From assembly GCA_009833045.1 (NCBI GenBank), contig WUUP01000004.1, forward strand, positions 1 through 64,000: 64,000 nucleotides of DNA, written 5' to 3'. Below the pieces are notes generated by a model. That model was not told the DNA's origin and did no database searches. It saw only the letters and a program-made list of their open reading frames with translations. Source of the DNA: Saprospirales bacterium GYS_P2D (GTDB lineage Bacteria > Bacteroidota > Bacteroidia > Chitinophagales > Saprospiraceae). The position numbers and the translations under genes are program-made. Of this stretch, positions 7,546-16,103 are shown one piece after another (position 1 is the stretch's first letter; every line of letters begins with the position of its first letter).

Positions 7546-7689
7546 GACCTGCTAAATATCAGATTATCAATAGTTTATGATTGGGTATGGTTTCAATATA
7601 TAGTATAGAGAGAATAAAATATCTCTATAGCCGAAGGATTGTAAAATTTGGATGGTCTAAAAGAAACACCAACATTAAACTTTTAGATT

Positions 7690-8571
7690 ATGCTAAAATC
7701 ACTCTTATCTCTTTGTACGGTTTTATTTATCACATTCATTTTTGTATCCCACACATCTTGTACTGATGAGGATTGTGAGGCGGTCGTATGGTATGAGGAT
7801 GCCGACTCAGATGGATTAGGAAATCCTAATGTAAGTCGAGTAGCCTGTGACCAGCCATCAGGCTTTGTAGCTGATGCTTCTGATTCCAATGATACAGGAT
7901 TGGCGAGTACTCCCTTATCTGCTTTTGACGAATTCAACCCCGATGCCGTGACAATTTCCTTTGATGGTGATGAGGTGACCATAGTATCCAATGGACAGCC
8001 AAATCATACGTCTCCATATTGGGAGGATACTCATCCGTTATATATTGAACAGGCTTTTGGAGATCACACTACTCCTGGTTTTATTAGAGAAGGAAGTTTT
8101 ACGGTCACTCTGCCACTCTATCCTGAGTTAGCATCCTCAAGTTCGGCGACAGGTTTAGGTGCTATTGGAATTTCAGTTCACGGACCTCCAATATTTAATG
8201 ATGAAGAAGGGCCCAATAGACCTTTTGACGAGCCCACAGCTACAGGACTTGATTACGCTGGTGCACACAATGGACCATCAGGGTATCACTATCACTTAGA
8301 GGCTGCAGATGTCCCCGAAAACACAACATTATCACATGATGATGAAAAATTGATAGGCATCATGGCTGATGGATTCTTACTCTACGGTAGAAAAGAATTA
8401 GATGGCTCATATCCTACAGGTTTGGACGAATCTGGAGGGCACTTTGGTACGACTCCACATAGTGACGGAGAAGAAATTTATCACTATCACATCAAAAATG
8501 AATTTTACATTGGATCATATGTCATGTTATTTGGCGGAGATTTACAGGGCACACCTAATACCATTTTGTAG
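7690..8571 (+). CDS. YHYH-domain lipoprotein
   Basis: A 293-residue protein with a lipoprotein signal (lipobox ending HTSC, C24). Residues about 30-60 hold a calcium-binding type repeat common in Bacteroidota surface proteins (WYEDADSDGLGNP). The main domain has the two YHYH motifs (GYHYHLEA, YHYHIKN), the LIGIMADGFLLYGRKELDG strand and an acidic loop that define the YHYH family, whose function is unknown. Clusters with SCO and metal proteins suggest a metal-related extracytoplasmic role (inference). It is followed by a hairpin at 8599-8640. A paralogue lies at 13213. Confidence 0.82.
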   Translation: MLKSLLSLCTVLFITFIFVSHTSCTDEDCEAVVWYEDADSDGLGNPNVSRVACDQPSGFVADASDSNDTGLASTPLSAFDEFNPDAVTISFDGDEVTIVSNGQPNHTSPYWEDTHPLYIEQAFGDHTTPGFIREGSFTVTLPLYPELASSSSATGLGAIGISVHGPPIFNDEEGPNRPFDEPTATGLDYAGAHNGPSGYHYHLEAADVPENTTLSHDDEKLIGIMADGFLLYGRKELDGSYPTGLDESGGHFGTTPHSDGEEIYHYHIKNEFYIGSYVMLFGGDLQGTPNTIL

Positions 8572-8598
8572 AATTATAAATAGTACTATCTGAAGGAG

Positions 8599-8640
8599 TA
8601 GTCATCCTGAAAAGCGTCTTGTGATTTCAGGATGATCACT
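8599..8640 (+). terminator. hairpin after the YHYH gene
   Basis: AGTCATCCTGAAA pairs with TTTCAGGATGA/T-ACT across a 10-base loop and a T-rich stretch follows. It lies between the YHYH gene and the MORN gene. Confidence 0.6.
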
Positions 8641-8663
8641 CTTCTCTTATTAATAATACGAAT

Positions 8664-9290
8664 ATGAAACATGTCATTTTCTGGATGTTCTTATCAAGCT
8701 TCTCACTGATAGCCTGTGTGAAAAATAAAACACCTAAAATCGATCACAACAATGACTTTTCTGAGCTTAGCTTAGAAATACCGAGTATAGTAGTCGATAA
8801 GTCCAGTTTATGGTATAATAAGGACAAATCGCTTTGGCTGCAAAATGACCAGCCATTTTCAGGCTATGCCGTGAGCTATTATCAGGACAGTATTCTCAAA
8901 GAAAAGACTGGTGTCTTAAATGGCGTAAAACAAAATCAGGCAAAGTATTGGTATCCCGATGGTCACCTGAAACAAGTGGCTAATTATCATCAAGGGAAGC
9001 TTCATGGAGAGAAAAAACTGTGGTCCTCGGACACGAGCCATGTATTGACGACTCATCTAAAGTATAATACTGGCAAAGCGCATGGAGAACAAAAGCAATG
9101 GTATACTACTGGTGAGCGGTACAAGGTGCTGAGCATGAACATGGGAAAAGAAGAGGGTATACAGAGGGCATATAGAAAAAATGGAGAGCTATATGCCAAC
9201 TATGAGGCGAAGGAAGGAAGAATTTTTGGATTAAAAAAAGCAGCACTCTGCTATGGTCTGGAGGAAGAAAATATCAAATATCAAAATTAG
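8664..9290 (+). CDS. MORN-repeat (YwqK-like) lipoprotein
   Basis: A 208-residue protein with a lipoprotein signal (LIAC, C18). It contains about five degenerate MORN-type repeats of the form G-x-Y..G-x-L-x-G (KYWYPDGHLKQVANYHQGKLHGEKKLW; GKAHGEQKQWYTTGERYKV; YRKNGELYANYEAKEGRIFG). Such proteins are often labelled YwqK-like antitoxins, but no toxin gene is present and the lipobox argues for an outer-surface scaffold. Its 3' end overlaps the start of the SCO gene by 38 bases, so the two are probably translated together. Confidence 0.75.
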   Translation: MKHVIFWMFLSSFSLIACVKNKTPKIDHNNDFSELSLEIPSIVVDKSSLWYNKDKSLWLQNDQPFSGYAVSYYQDSILKEKTGVLNGVKQNQAKYWYPDGHLKQVANYHQGKLHGEKKLWSSDTSHVLTTHLKYNTGKAHGEQKQWYTTGERYKVLSMNMGKEEGIQRAYRKNGELYANYEAKEGRIFGLKKAALCYGLEEENIKYQN

Positions 9291-9933
9291 TAGCGTTCTC
9301 ATGATCTCGGTCCTGTTTTGGACTGCATGTATAGACTCACGGCCCAATAGGAGTCGAGTAGATACGCTTCCATTTTACGATGAGGCGACATTTACTCCTC
9401 GATGGATATCTCCTGATGATGTAGTCTTGGATACATTTCATAGGATCTCGCCGTTTAGGCTCATTAATCAAGAAGGAGAAGTGATCACGGAGGATAGCTT
9501 TAAAGATAAAATCTATGTGACAGATTTTTTCTTCACCATTTGTCCTGGGATATGCCCTAAGCTGACTGCGAATATGATGGAGTTGCAAGATGAATTTCTT
9601 CATGATGATCAGGTCTTATTGATGTCTCACTCCGTCACGCCAGAGAGGGATTCTGTACCTGTATTAAAACAGTATGCAGAAGACAAAGGCATTTTATCTC
9701 ACAAATGGCATTTGGTCACAGGCACTCGGCAAGAAATTTACTCTTTAGGTAGGAACGAGTATTTTATTGAAGAAGATTTAGGTTTGACTAAAGATGAAGA
9801 TGATTTTTTGCATACCGAAAATTTTGTGTTGATAGATAAAAATAGACACATCAGAGGTATCTATAATGGATTGAACAAAGCATCTATCAATCATCTGATA
9901 GCTGATATCAATACACTTAAGAGAGAAAACTAA
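9253..9933 (+). CDS. SCO1/SenC family copper chaperone (lipoprotein)
   Basis: A 226-residue thioredoxin-fold protein. It has a lipoprotein signal (LFWTAC, C26), the copper ligands CPGIC (C97, C101) and the distal histidine in FLHTENFVLID (H187), all three present. SCO proteins deliver copper to the CuA site of cytochrome c oxidase or act as thiol reductases outside the inner membrane. The start at 9253 gives a basic n-region; ATG 9301 is an alternative. It overlaps the MORN gene, and no oxidase subunits are adjacent. Confidence 0.88.
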   Translation: MVWRKKISNIKISSVLMISVLFWTACIDSRPNRSRVDTLPFYDEATFTPRWISPDDVVLDTFHRISPFRLINQEGEVITEDSFKDKIYVTDFFFTICPGICPKLTANMMELQDEFLHDDQVLLMSHSVTPERDSVPVLKQYAEDKGILSHKWHLVTGTRQEIYSLGRNEYFIEEDLGLTKDEDDFLHTENFVLIDKNRHIRGIYNGLNKASINHLIADINTLKREN

Positions 9934-10106
9934 AGCCGAGCAAAAGCTAATATTCGACTCTTTTAGTCATACTGAAAAAACTTCCATATTTTAAACCCTA
10001 ACCGAAGGATTCGCAGCTATCAGTGGTCAAAAGGAAGATTAGACGGGTCAGCATGGCAAAGTTGAATGTCTATTTTAAAGAGAGGAGGTCATGAGCATGA
10101 TATTGG

Positions 10107-10697
10107 ATGACCTATTTACTAACTATTGTAATAATTCTTTATTTGAGCGAATCGCAGCATATACTGGCTTATGTAGCTCAAGGGGATAGAGCGGCTTTTC
10201 GTCAGCTTTATGAGCTTTATTCAGCAAAAGTGTACAATACGGCGCTGAGCTATGCTCAGAGTGAGGTCGATGCAGAGGAGATCACTCAGCAGGTATTCAC
10301 GAAAGTGTATCGCAGTGCGCACAGCTTCAAAGGAGATGCCGCTGTAGGGACATGGGTCTATAGGATCACGATCAATACCTCTCTCAACTATCTGAAGAGT
10401 CGCAGGCGTAGAGCATATGTACAGCTCGATAGTGTACCTGAGGAGAGCGCAGGATTAGACCATCCAGGAATCGATATGGAGCGACGAGAGGATGCTCAGA
10501 TCTTATTCACAGTGATAGATACTTTAGCTGAGAGCCAAAAGACAGCATTCATCTTGAGCTATATCGAGGAGCTGCCGAGACAGGAGGTAGCCGATGTGAT
10601 GGATACTTCGCTCAAAGCGGTAGAGTCTTTGCTCATGCGAGCTAAGGCTAATTTGAGAAAGAAATTAGCGGATCGATATCCGAATCGAAAGAAATAA
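10107..10697 (+). CDS. ECF RNA polymerase sigma factor
   Basis: Sigma-70 region 2 (AFRQLYELYSAKVYNTALSY; ITQQVFTKVYRSAHSFKG; GTWVYRITINTSLNYL) and region 4 (DTLAESQKTAFILSYIEEL, VADVMDTSLKAVESLLMRAK) are complete, with the usual ECF size. The first 12 residues from ATG 10107 (TYLLTIVIILY) are hydrophobic and unlike a sigma factor, so translation may really begin at TTG 10143 (LSESQHILAY). A small membrane protein and a CnrX/CpxP-like protein follow closely, an arrangement known from metal or envelope-stress sensing sigma systems. Confidence 0.85.
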   Translation: MTYLLTIVIILYLSESQHILAYVAQGDRAAFRQLYELYSAKVYNTALSYAQSEVDAEEITQQVFTKVYRSAHSFKGDAAVGTWVYRITINTSLNYLKSRRRRAYVQLDSVPEESAGLDHPGIDMERREDAQILFTVIDTLAESQKTAFILSYIEELPRQEVADVMDTSLKAVESLLMRAKANLRKKLADRYPNRKK

Positions 10698-10728
10698 ATA
10701 TTGCCTAACATTTACAATATTGCAAACA

Positions 10729-11046
10729 ATGAACGAAGATAAAGACAGGTGGGTCGAGCGGATCATGAGTAGCCATGAGGGCATGCGCCGTGCTACTCCG
10801 AGACCCGATTTATTTGATAGTATCATGGAAGGTATAGATGCAGCTCAGCCTCCATCGGTGAGTATCGTCAGCATGAGACAGTGGGTGATAGGGATAGCTG
10901 CTGCTGTTGTACTTTTAGTGCTTAATAGTGCAGTTGTTTTTACCTCATTTGCTACTGACAGCTCGAGTCTCGGAGAGGCTGATACGAGGGAGTATGCCTA
11001 CAGCGAATTCTTCATGAGGGATTACAATATCTATGACTATGAATAA
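10729..11046 (+). CDS. small single-pass membrane protein, putative anti-sigma factor
   Basis: A protein of about 105 residues from ATG 10729: a charged cytoplasmic N-terminus (MNEDKDRWVERIMSSHEGM..RPDLFDSIMEGI), one membrane helix (WVIGIAAAVVLLVLNSAVVF) and a short acidic exterior tail. That topology, and its place directly after the ECF sigma gene, fit an anti-sigma factor, although no zinc-type anti-sigma motif is visible. Its stop codon overlaps the start of the next gene. Confidence 0.6.
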   Translation: MNEDKDRWVERIMSSHEGMRRATPRPDLFDSIMEGIDAAQPPSVSIVSMRQWVIGIAAAVVLLVLNSAVVFTSFATDSSSLGEADTREYAYSEFFMRDYNIYDYE

Positions 11047-11548
11047 GCTGACATTCTACCGATATGCTGCGATCGGCATGCTACTATTGAATGTAGCTAT
11101 GCTGACATTCTTCTTCTTGACTATGCCGAGCAATAGGCCTCTTGACGGTCCACATCGAGTAGCTCGTGCGGAGGAGTTTATATCATTAGATGAGGAGCAG
11201 GTGGCCACATTTGAGCGCTATGCTCGAGAGCACGAGGAGGCTGTGAGACGGCTTAATCAGAGACATAGTGAGTTGCTATCGGACTATTTTAAGCTATTAG
11301 GCGATGCGGGAGCAGCTGCTCAGAGAGATACGCTGCTGAGTGAGATACTCGATATGGAGTCTCAAAAGATCAGCATTACCTACAATCATTTTGAGGATAT
11401 ACGATCTATGCTCAGAGATGATCAGGTAGATGGTTTTGAGGAGTTTTATCAGGAGATATTAGCTGGTATCACGGGAGGCAGGAATCGTCCTGAGCGAGAG
11501 TCAGGTAGACCTGGACCTCCTATTAGTGGATCTACACCACCCAGATAG
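11039..11548 (+). CDS. membrane-anchored periplasmic CnrX/CpxP-like (heavy-metal resistance type) protein
   Basis: About 169 residues: an N-terminal membrane helix (YAAIGMLLLNVAMLTFFFL) and a periplasmic all-helical domain with LDEEQVATFERYAREHEEAVRRLNQRHSELLSDYFKLL and a later DQVDGFEEFYQEIL, the pattern of the Spy/CpxP/CnrX group. The tail is Gly/Pro/Arg-rich. CnrX-type proteins sense metal and control an anti-sigma/sigma pair, which fits the two genes before it (overlapping ATGAATAA junction). There is no cluster of metal-binding His or Met residues, so the ligand is unknown. Confidence 0.65.
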   Translation: MNKLTFYRYAAIGMLLLNVAMLTFFFLTMPSNRPLDGPHRVARAEEFISLDEEQVATFERYAREHEEAVRRLNQRHSELLSDYFKLLGDAGAAAQRDTLLSEILDMESQKISITYNHFEDIRSMLRDDQVDGFEEFYQEILAGITGGRNRPERESGRPGPPISGSTPPR

Positions 11549-11646
11549 GAGATCATCGAGAGAGAGTCTGCATCAGCACTACGGCATCATCTATATCCAC
11601 CTTCTATATGTTATTCATCAAGTAGTGGCTTTATGGGATTACTTTT

Positions 11647-12939
11647 TTAGAAGTACTCCATCACTCCCAGTATTCCATTGTACGATATGATACAGGCGAA
11701 TAAAAGGGCAGTGTAGAGCCCTATCTGTACTAATAGATGAGGCGTCCATCCTGATAGTCGCTCTCGCTGTCTGAGGAGCAGGATGATACCGATGATCACT
11801 GCTGGTAGGACGAATACATTGAACACTTGAGATAAGATCTGTATCTCGATGGGGTTGGCCCCAAAAATAGGTACGATCAAAGTTACAAAGCTGGCAGCCA
11901 GAGTGATCAGCTTAAACTGTCGAGAGCTCGTATCCAGCTCCCCTGACTGATAGTCGGCGATCAATAATGGAGCGATCAGCATACATGGGAATATTGACGA
12001 AAGTCCTGCACTGAGCGTGCCAAAGAAGAAGATCATCACCGCCCACTTGCCGGCTACAGGCTCGAGCGTATTGGCCATGTCGAGTACTTGATTGACTTCT
12101 TTGCCATTAGCATATAGTGCTCCATGTGCCACCGCCATGATCGATGCACTGATCAAGAATACTAATACAGCTGCCACGATAGCATCATTGCGCTGACGTG
12201 TGAGATCAGCGATAGTCCAGCCCTTGCCCTGGATGAATAGGGGTCTCGAGAGGAAGGTGGCTGCCGCCATGGTCGTCCCGACGAATGCAGCGACCATCAT
12301 TTTAGCTCCAGGAGCATCGGGGATAGATGGGAAGAGCCCCTTAGCCACTTCTACTGGTAGTGGATGTACTAAGAAGAGTGACACCACGAATGATAGACCC
12401 ATGATAGTCACGAATATGACTAAGACCTTTTCAAAAAAGGTATACCTGCCGATCAACAAGATCCCATAAAATACGGTGATAATAAATATGGATATACCGA
12501 GTGTGATGCCGTATTTGCTGGAGCTGACAGAGGGATAGTTGATCTCGATGAGCTCGTAGATGACATTGGAGGAGATGCCGAGGATACCCATGAGGGAGTT
12601 CCACTGACCGAAAGTCACACCTACGATGATCAGTAAAGCCAGATATTTGCCTCCTTTTATATGTTTTCTGAATGCATGGAGAGCCGTATCCGAGGTCAAT
12701 AGGGCGTATTGGCCAAAGACATATATCAAGATTCCTGAAAAAACACAGCTCAATAATAGCACCCAAAGTAGCTGCATACCATAGCGACTGCCCGCCACAA
12801 TCATAGAGGTGACACTACCAGTGCCGATGGTATAGCCGATCGCAAAAATCCCGGGACCGAATGATAAGATGACAGCGATAATGCGGCCCAATATACTCAT
12901 AGAGCGAGCCTGCTCTGTAGACACAGATTTGTTGTTCAT
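11647..12939 (-). CDS. divergent Nramp-family transporter
   Basis: About 430 residues from ATG 12939 with roughly eleven membrane helices. Overall order and the GPGIFAIGYTIGTGSVTSM first helix place it with Nramp/MntH-like proteins. However, the DPGN metal-binding motif of helix 1 is replaced by TIGTGS and the MPH of helix 6 by TMAAATFLSRP, so manganese or iron transport cannot be assumed. Nramp-related carriers for other ions are known, and the substrate here is open. It is convergent with the sigma-factor operon. Confidence 0.68.
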   Translation of the reverse strand: MNNKSVSTEQARSMSILGRIIAVILSFGPGIFAIGYTIGTGSVTSMIVAGSRYGMQLLWVLLLSCVFSGILIYVFGQYALLTSDTALHAFRKHIKGGKYLALLIIVGVTFGQWNSLMGILGISSNVIYELIEINYPSVSSSKYGITLGISIFIITVFYGILLIGRYTFFEKVLVIFVTIMGLSFVVSLFLVHPLPVEVAKGLFPSIPDAPGAKMMVAAFVGTTMAAATFLSRPLFIQGKGWTIADLTRQRNDAIVAAVLVFLISASIMAVAHGALYANGKEVNQVLDMANTLEPVAGKWAVMIFFFGTLSAGLSSIFPCMLIAPLLIADYQSGELDTSSRQFKLITLAASFVTLIVPIFGANPIEIQILSQVFNVFVLPAVIIGIILLLRQRERLSGWTPHLLVQIGLYTALLFACIISYNGILGVMEYF

Positions 12940-13212
12940 ATTCTTAGACTTTGTTAGATGTTGGCGCATCTCACTCCACACAGGAGCGTAGGCCTAAAGT
13001 ACAAAAACCATAGAGACTACGGTGCTCGTCAGTCAAACTATCATATCGAGATACTATGAGATGGCAGCTTGAGGGAGCAGGAGATATAGCAGGGATACGC
13101 TCATCTACTCTGAGGGGTCTATAGTGGTGGCTGAAAAAAAATATTTTCAGGTAGCCAGAAGGATATTCAAAGTCCCTCTGTCTAAAGAGAAAGATTCACA
13201 AAAACGAAAGAT

Positions 13213-14193
13213 ATGTTCAATAGTAAATTCTCTTTTCTGTTGTTACTGCTTGGTTTTACACTCGTGATGTCATGTAGTGAAGATGAGGATATTATCACTG
13301 ATCCTGAGATCGAAGAGTCTGATGTAGTGATAGATGTAGATCCGGGTAATTTTTTAGTCGATGGTACTAATCTGACTATATCCACAGTAGAGTGTACGCT
13401 CTCCGATGGTACTGTCACGACCTGCTACCAGATCAGCACGACCAGTACACCGACCGATCATGATATGGGTCCCTGGTGTCCGACTAATATCGCTGATGAT
13501 GATAGTGAAGGTGGTATTTGGCTCGAGGGTGGAGAGGTATATGACGTAGATGGAGCCTTTATAGAAAATATGGCTGCATTTTATGAGGATGATGCATGGC
13601 AGATGTATGACGAAAATGGTGATATATATGTCACGGAGACTCTCGATGACTGCATCAATGCTGCCAATCCAAATGTGGGAGATGCTTATCGCAACTACTG
13701 TGTGGAGTGTATACCATCGTATATCACTGATGTGTCAGTATCATTCTTTATGCCAGTGACGCCAGTACTGACGAGTCAGGTGACTAATTTTAATACAGGT
13801 CCAGGAGCTGCTAATGTGCCATCTACTCGTGGAGTATCGCTGGGAGGAGTGGAGTTTTCAGCACCAGCACCAGTGAGCAATATTTTAGGGGCGTATACAC
13901 TGGCGCCTTTTGATGATGCAGGTGGACATATCAATGTACATCAAGGTTATCACTACCATGCCGCTACAGGAGTCAGCCGTAGTATCCCTCAGGATGATGG
14001 TCATGCAGATCTCATCGGGTATGCACTCGATGGGCATGGTATATACGCCAGACTCGATGCTGAAGGAGAGGGGCCTACAGATCTCGACGCATGTCGGGGG
14101 CACTATGATGAGGTTCGTGGCTATCACTATCATGTAGATGCCGCAGGCAATAATAACTTCATCAATTGCCTCACAGGGGCCTACCCAATCTAA
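13213..14193 (+). CDS. YHYH-domain lipoprotein
   Basis: A 326-residue lipoprotein (FTLVMSC, C21). A cysteine-bearing, acidic N-terminal half is followed by the YHYH domain: NVHQGYHYHAATGVS, LIGYALDGHGIYARLDAEG and DEVRGYHYHVDAAGNNNFINC. It is a paralogue of the protein at 7690, with a different N-terminal half lacking the calcium-type repeat. A clear terminator follows, so it is monocistronic or the end of a unit. Confidence 0.82.
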   Translation: MFNSKFSFLLLLLGFTLVMSCSEDEDIITDPEIEESDVVIDVDPGNFLVDGTNLTISTVECTLSDGTVTTCYQISTTSTPTDHDMGPWCPTNIADDDSEGGIWLEGGEVYDVDGAFIENMAAFYEDDAWQMYDENGDIYVTETLDDCINAANPNVGDAYRNYCVECIPSYITDVSVSFFMPVTPVLTSQVTNFNTGPGAANVPSTRGVSLGGVEFSAPAPVSNILGAYTLAPFDDAGGHINVHQGYHYHAATGVSRSIPQDDGHADLIGYALDGHGIYARLDAEGEGPTDLDACRGHYDEVRGYHYHVDAAGNNNFINCLTGAYPI

Positions 14194-14220
14194 GACAATA
14201 GTTAGTTCAATTCATTATAG

Positions 14221-14257
14221 GCATTTGAGCCAAAAGTGGAGTCAAATGCTTTTTTTA
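14221..14257 (+). terminator. rho-independent terminator after the second YHYH gene
   Basis: GCATTTGA / TCAAATGC stem with a 13-base loop and a run of seven T. Confidence 0.8.
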
Positions 14258-14279
14258 TTAAATGTGTAAACAATTCAAT

Positions 14280-14597
14280 ATGAAATACTTACCAATAATA
14301 TTTGCTGCCTTATTGCTTGTCGCAATGACTTCATGTGCATCCTCTAAGACCGAAGATGTAGCAGAGACTACTCGTACAGAAAGATCACAGCGTGGTGGTC
14401 AGCGTGGAGGACCTCCATCGATCGATCAGATATTTGAGATGGATACTGATGGCAATGGAATGCTCTCTAAATCTGAAGTCCAAGGTCCATTAGAGGAGAT
14501 GTTTGATACTATCGATATAGATAGTGATGGCTACCTCACTCGAGAAGAAGTAGAGAATGCTCCACGTCCAGAGAGACCACAGAGACAGCGTCCATAG
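14280..14597 (+). CDS. EF-hand lipoprotein
   Basis: About 105 residues from ATG 14280. Lipoprotein signal ending MTSC, an Arg/Gly/Gln-rich linker, then two EF-hand loops: DTDGNGMLSKSE and DIDSDGYLTREE, both with all calcium ligands. The tail is Pro/Arg-rich. It is a likely calcium-binding surface protein. It precedes, by about 43 bases, the membrane-anchored protein at 14641 and may share its transcript. Confidence 0.78.
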   Translation: MKYLPIIFAALLLVAMTSCASSKTEDVAETTRTERSQRGGQRGGPPSIDQIFEMDTDGNGMLSKSEVQGPLEEMFDTIDIDSDGYLTREEVENAPRPERPQRQRP

Positions 14598-14640
14598 TTG
14601 ATATTCCTCGTTTTTCATTTTAGATAAAAAATCATAGACC

Positions 14641-15279
14641 ATGAATAAGATCATCATCACCCTCGCTTTATTACTCAGTACTCTCGGTCTCAGTGCTCAC
14701 TCTACTCATGCCTCCTCTGCCATGCTCATCGAGCAGTCTGAGGGCGTATGGTTACTGCAGATCCGATCAGCGTTGACTGCATTTGAGCATGAGGTACATC
14801 GCCATTTTGGTGAGGACTCATATGATACGCCAGCAGCCTTTAATGAGCTGGTGATTCAATATCTCTCGGATGAGATAGATCTGAGATTTGATGATGGTGA
14901 GTCGCTCGTGATCAGTGAGCCTACCGTACGTCTGGGGCATGAGACGAGTGTCGTCTATCGTGTCTTGGATGTGCCGGAGCGCTATAGTGATATGAGTTTT
15001 CGCTTCACGGGATTCAGTGATATCTATCGGAGTGAGACGATCTTTTTCATGGTTGATCCAGAGATAGAGCGCAGTCAATTTAGGCTGACCGAGTCTAATG
15101 ATCATACTCTCGATCTGGAGCTAATCGATGGGGCGCTCATTAGTCGCCCTTCAAGTATCACGGCCACTACGGACTATACCATAATATTGCTCAGCGCTGC
15201 TGCTATACTGCTTATTGGGAGCGTCGTATATCTATTGAGTAGAGGAGCGCTCGAGTATCCTTTGATGAGTGTTGATTAG
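14641..15279 (+). CDS. membrane-anchored exported protein, DUF6702-like
   Basis: A 212-residue protein: signal peptide (MNKIIITLALLLSTLGLSAHS), an extracytoplasmic beta-rich domain beginning THASSAMLIEQSEGVWLLQIRSALTAFEHEV, and a C-terminal membrane helix (YTIILLSAAAILLIGSVVYLL) with a short tail. The 'export, test of ability to form beta strands, small-fold' layout recalls the DUF6702 proteins of Bacteroidota, but I am not certain. Function is unknown. Confidence 0.55.
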   Translation: MNKIIITLALLLSTLGLSAHSTHASSAMLIEQSEGVWLLQIRSALTAFEHEVHRHFGEDSYDTPAAFNELVIQYLSDEIDLRFDDGESLVISEPTVRLGHETSVVYRVLDVPERYSDMSFRFTGFSDIYRSETIFFMVDPEIERSQFRLTESNDHTLDLELIDGALISRPSSITATTDYTIILLSAAAILLIGSVVYLLSRGALEYPLMSVD

Positions 15280-15282
15280 GAG

Positions 15283-15543
15283 TGTTGAGAGTCGAGTAGT
15301 GAGTATCGAGAGCTTTAGATCTGCTTTTGAACTCATCCTCCTGTCGATAGGAGTATCAAGGGGCGAGTAGTGAGTATCGAGAAAATAAATGTCCTCCCTG
15401 GCAGGGAGGTGCCAGAGGCGGAGGGTTGGATGTAAGTATTGAGAGTCGAGTAGTGAGTATCGAGGGCCTAAGATCAGGCATCGGAACTCATCCTCCTGTC
15501 CTTCTCTTGCGAAGAGAAGGATGATACATTGCGTTTTCAGATT
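15283..15543 (+). repeat. composite of dispersed repeats
   Basis: Three copies of a heptad-built phrase (TTGAG AGTCGAG TAGTGAG TATCGAG; 15283, 15360, 15437), one copy of a CTGG/CCTCCCT..GGCGGAGGG motif (15393-15428), and one copy of a hairpin element (TCCTTCTCTTGCGAAGAGAA core at 15498). All recur at 17.0-18.1 kb and 41.6-42.5 kb. No gene is present. Confidence 0.8.
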
Positions 15544-15569
15544 AAAGAGTTTATGCTTCAATAAGGTAC

Positions 15570-16088
15570 TTACTTATTCACCTCTCGGCTCATCTGGCCG
15601 AGGACTTTGTCTACGGGCTCCCAGAGCTCGAGCTTATGGCCATCGGCATCGAGCACATGGACAAATTTGCCATACTCATAGCTGACGATAGAGTCCAAGA
15701 TAGTGACCCCATCAGCCCGCATCTGCTCTACTAATCGATCGATGTGCTGGACTCGATAGTTAATCATGAAGTCATGCTCCGAGGGATCGAAATACTCTGT
15801 ACTATCTGTGAATGCATCCCAATTGAGATAGTTCATCTCATCAGGTCTATCGGCATTGCGAAAAGCAAAAGGTGCGCCCCACTGATCTATATTCATGCCG
15901 AGATGCTGTCGATACCATTCCTTTGTTTTGTCTGGATCTGCCGATTTGAAAAAGACACCTCCTATACCGGTGACTCTGGGGATGGTATCCTGCGGTATCG
16001 ATGTAGCTGCCGCTTCTGATGGAGCAGGAGTTTCTTGACATGCCAAGAAACAAAATATCAATCCTATAAGTAGTAGTGATAGCCTCAT
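15570..16088 (-). CDS. VOC-family (glyoxalase-like) lipoprotein
   Basis: A 172-residue protein with a lipoprotein signal (FCFLAC, C17) and one VOC module pair: VTGIGGVFFKSADPDKTKEWYRQHLGMNIDQWGAPF and HDFMINYRVQHIDRLVEQMRADGVTILDSIVSYEYGKFVHVLDADGHKLELWEP. The VOC fold binds a divalent metal, and glyoxalases, dioxygenases and resistance proteins share it. Secretion to the surface is unusual for the family. A cytoplasmic paralogue without the signal lies at 44468-44836. It follows the dienelactone hydrolase gene by 15 bases on the same strand. Confidence 0.8.
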   Translation of the reverse strand: MRLSLLLIGLIFCFLACQETPAPSEAAATSIPQDTIPRVTGIGGVFFKSADPDKTKEWYRQHLGMNIDQWGAPFAFRNADRPDEMNYLNWDAFTDSTEYFDPSEHDFMINYRVQHIDRLVEQMRADGVTILDSIVSYEYGKFVHVLDADGHKLELWEPVDKVLGQMSREVNK

Positions 16089-16103
16089 CTTAGTGCCCGT
16101 TTA

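Noticed and set aside
8664-9290. Antitoxin of a toxin-antitoxin pair (YwqK label)
   Set aside because: The protein is a lipoprotein and no toxin gene is adjacent.
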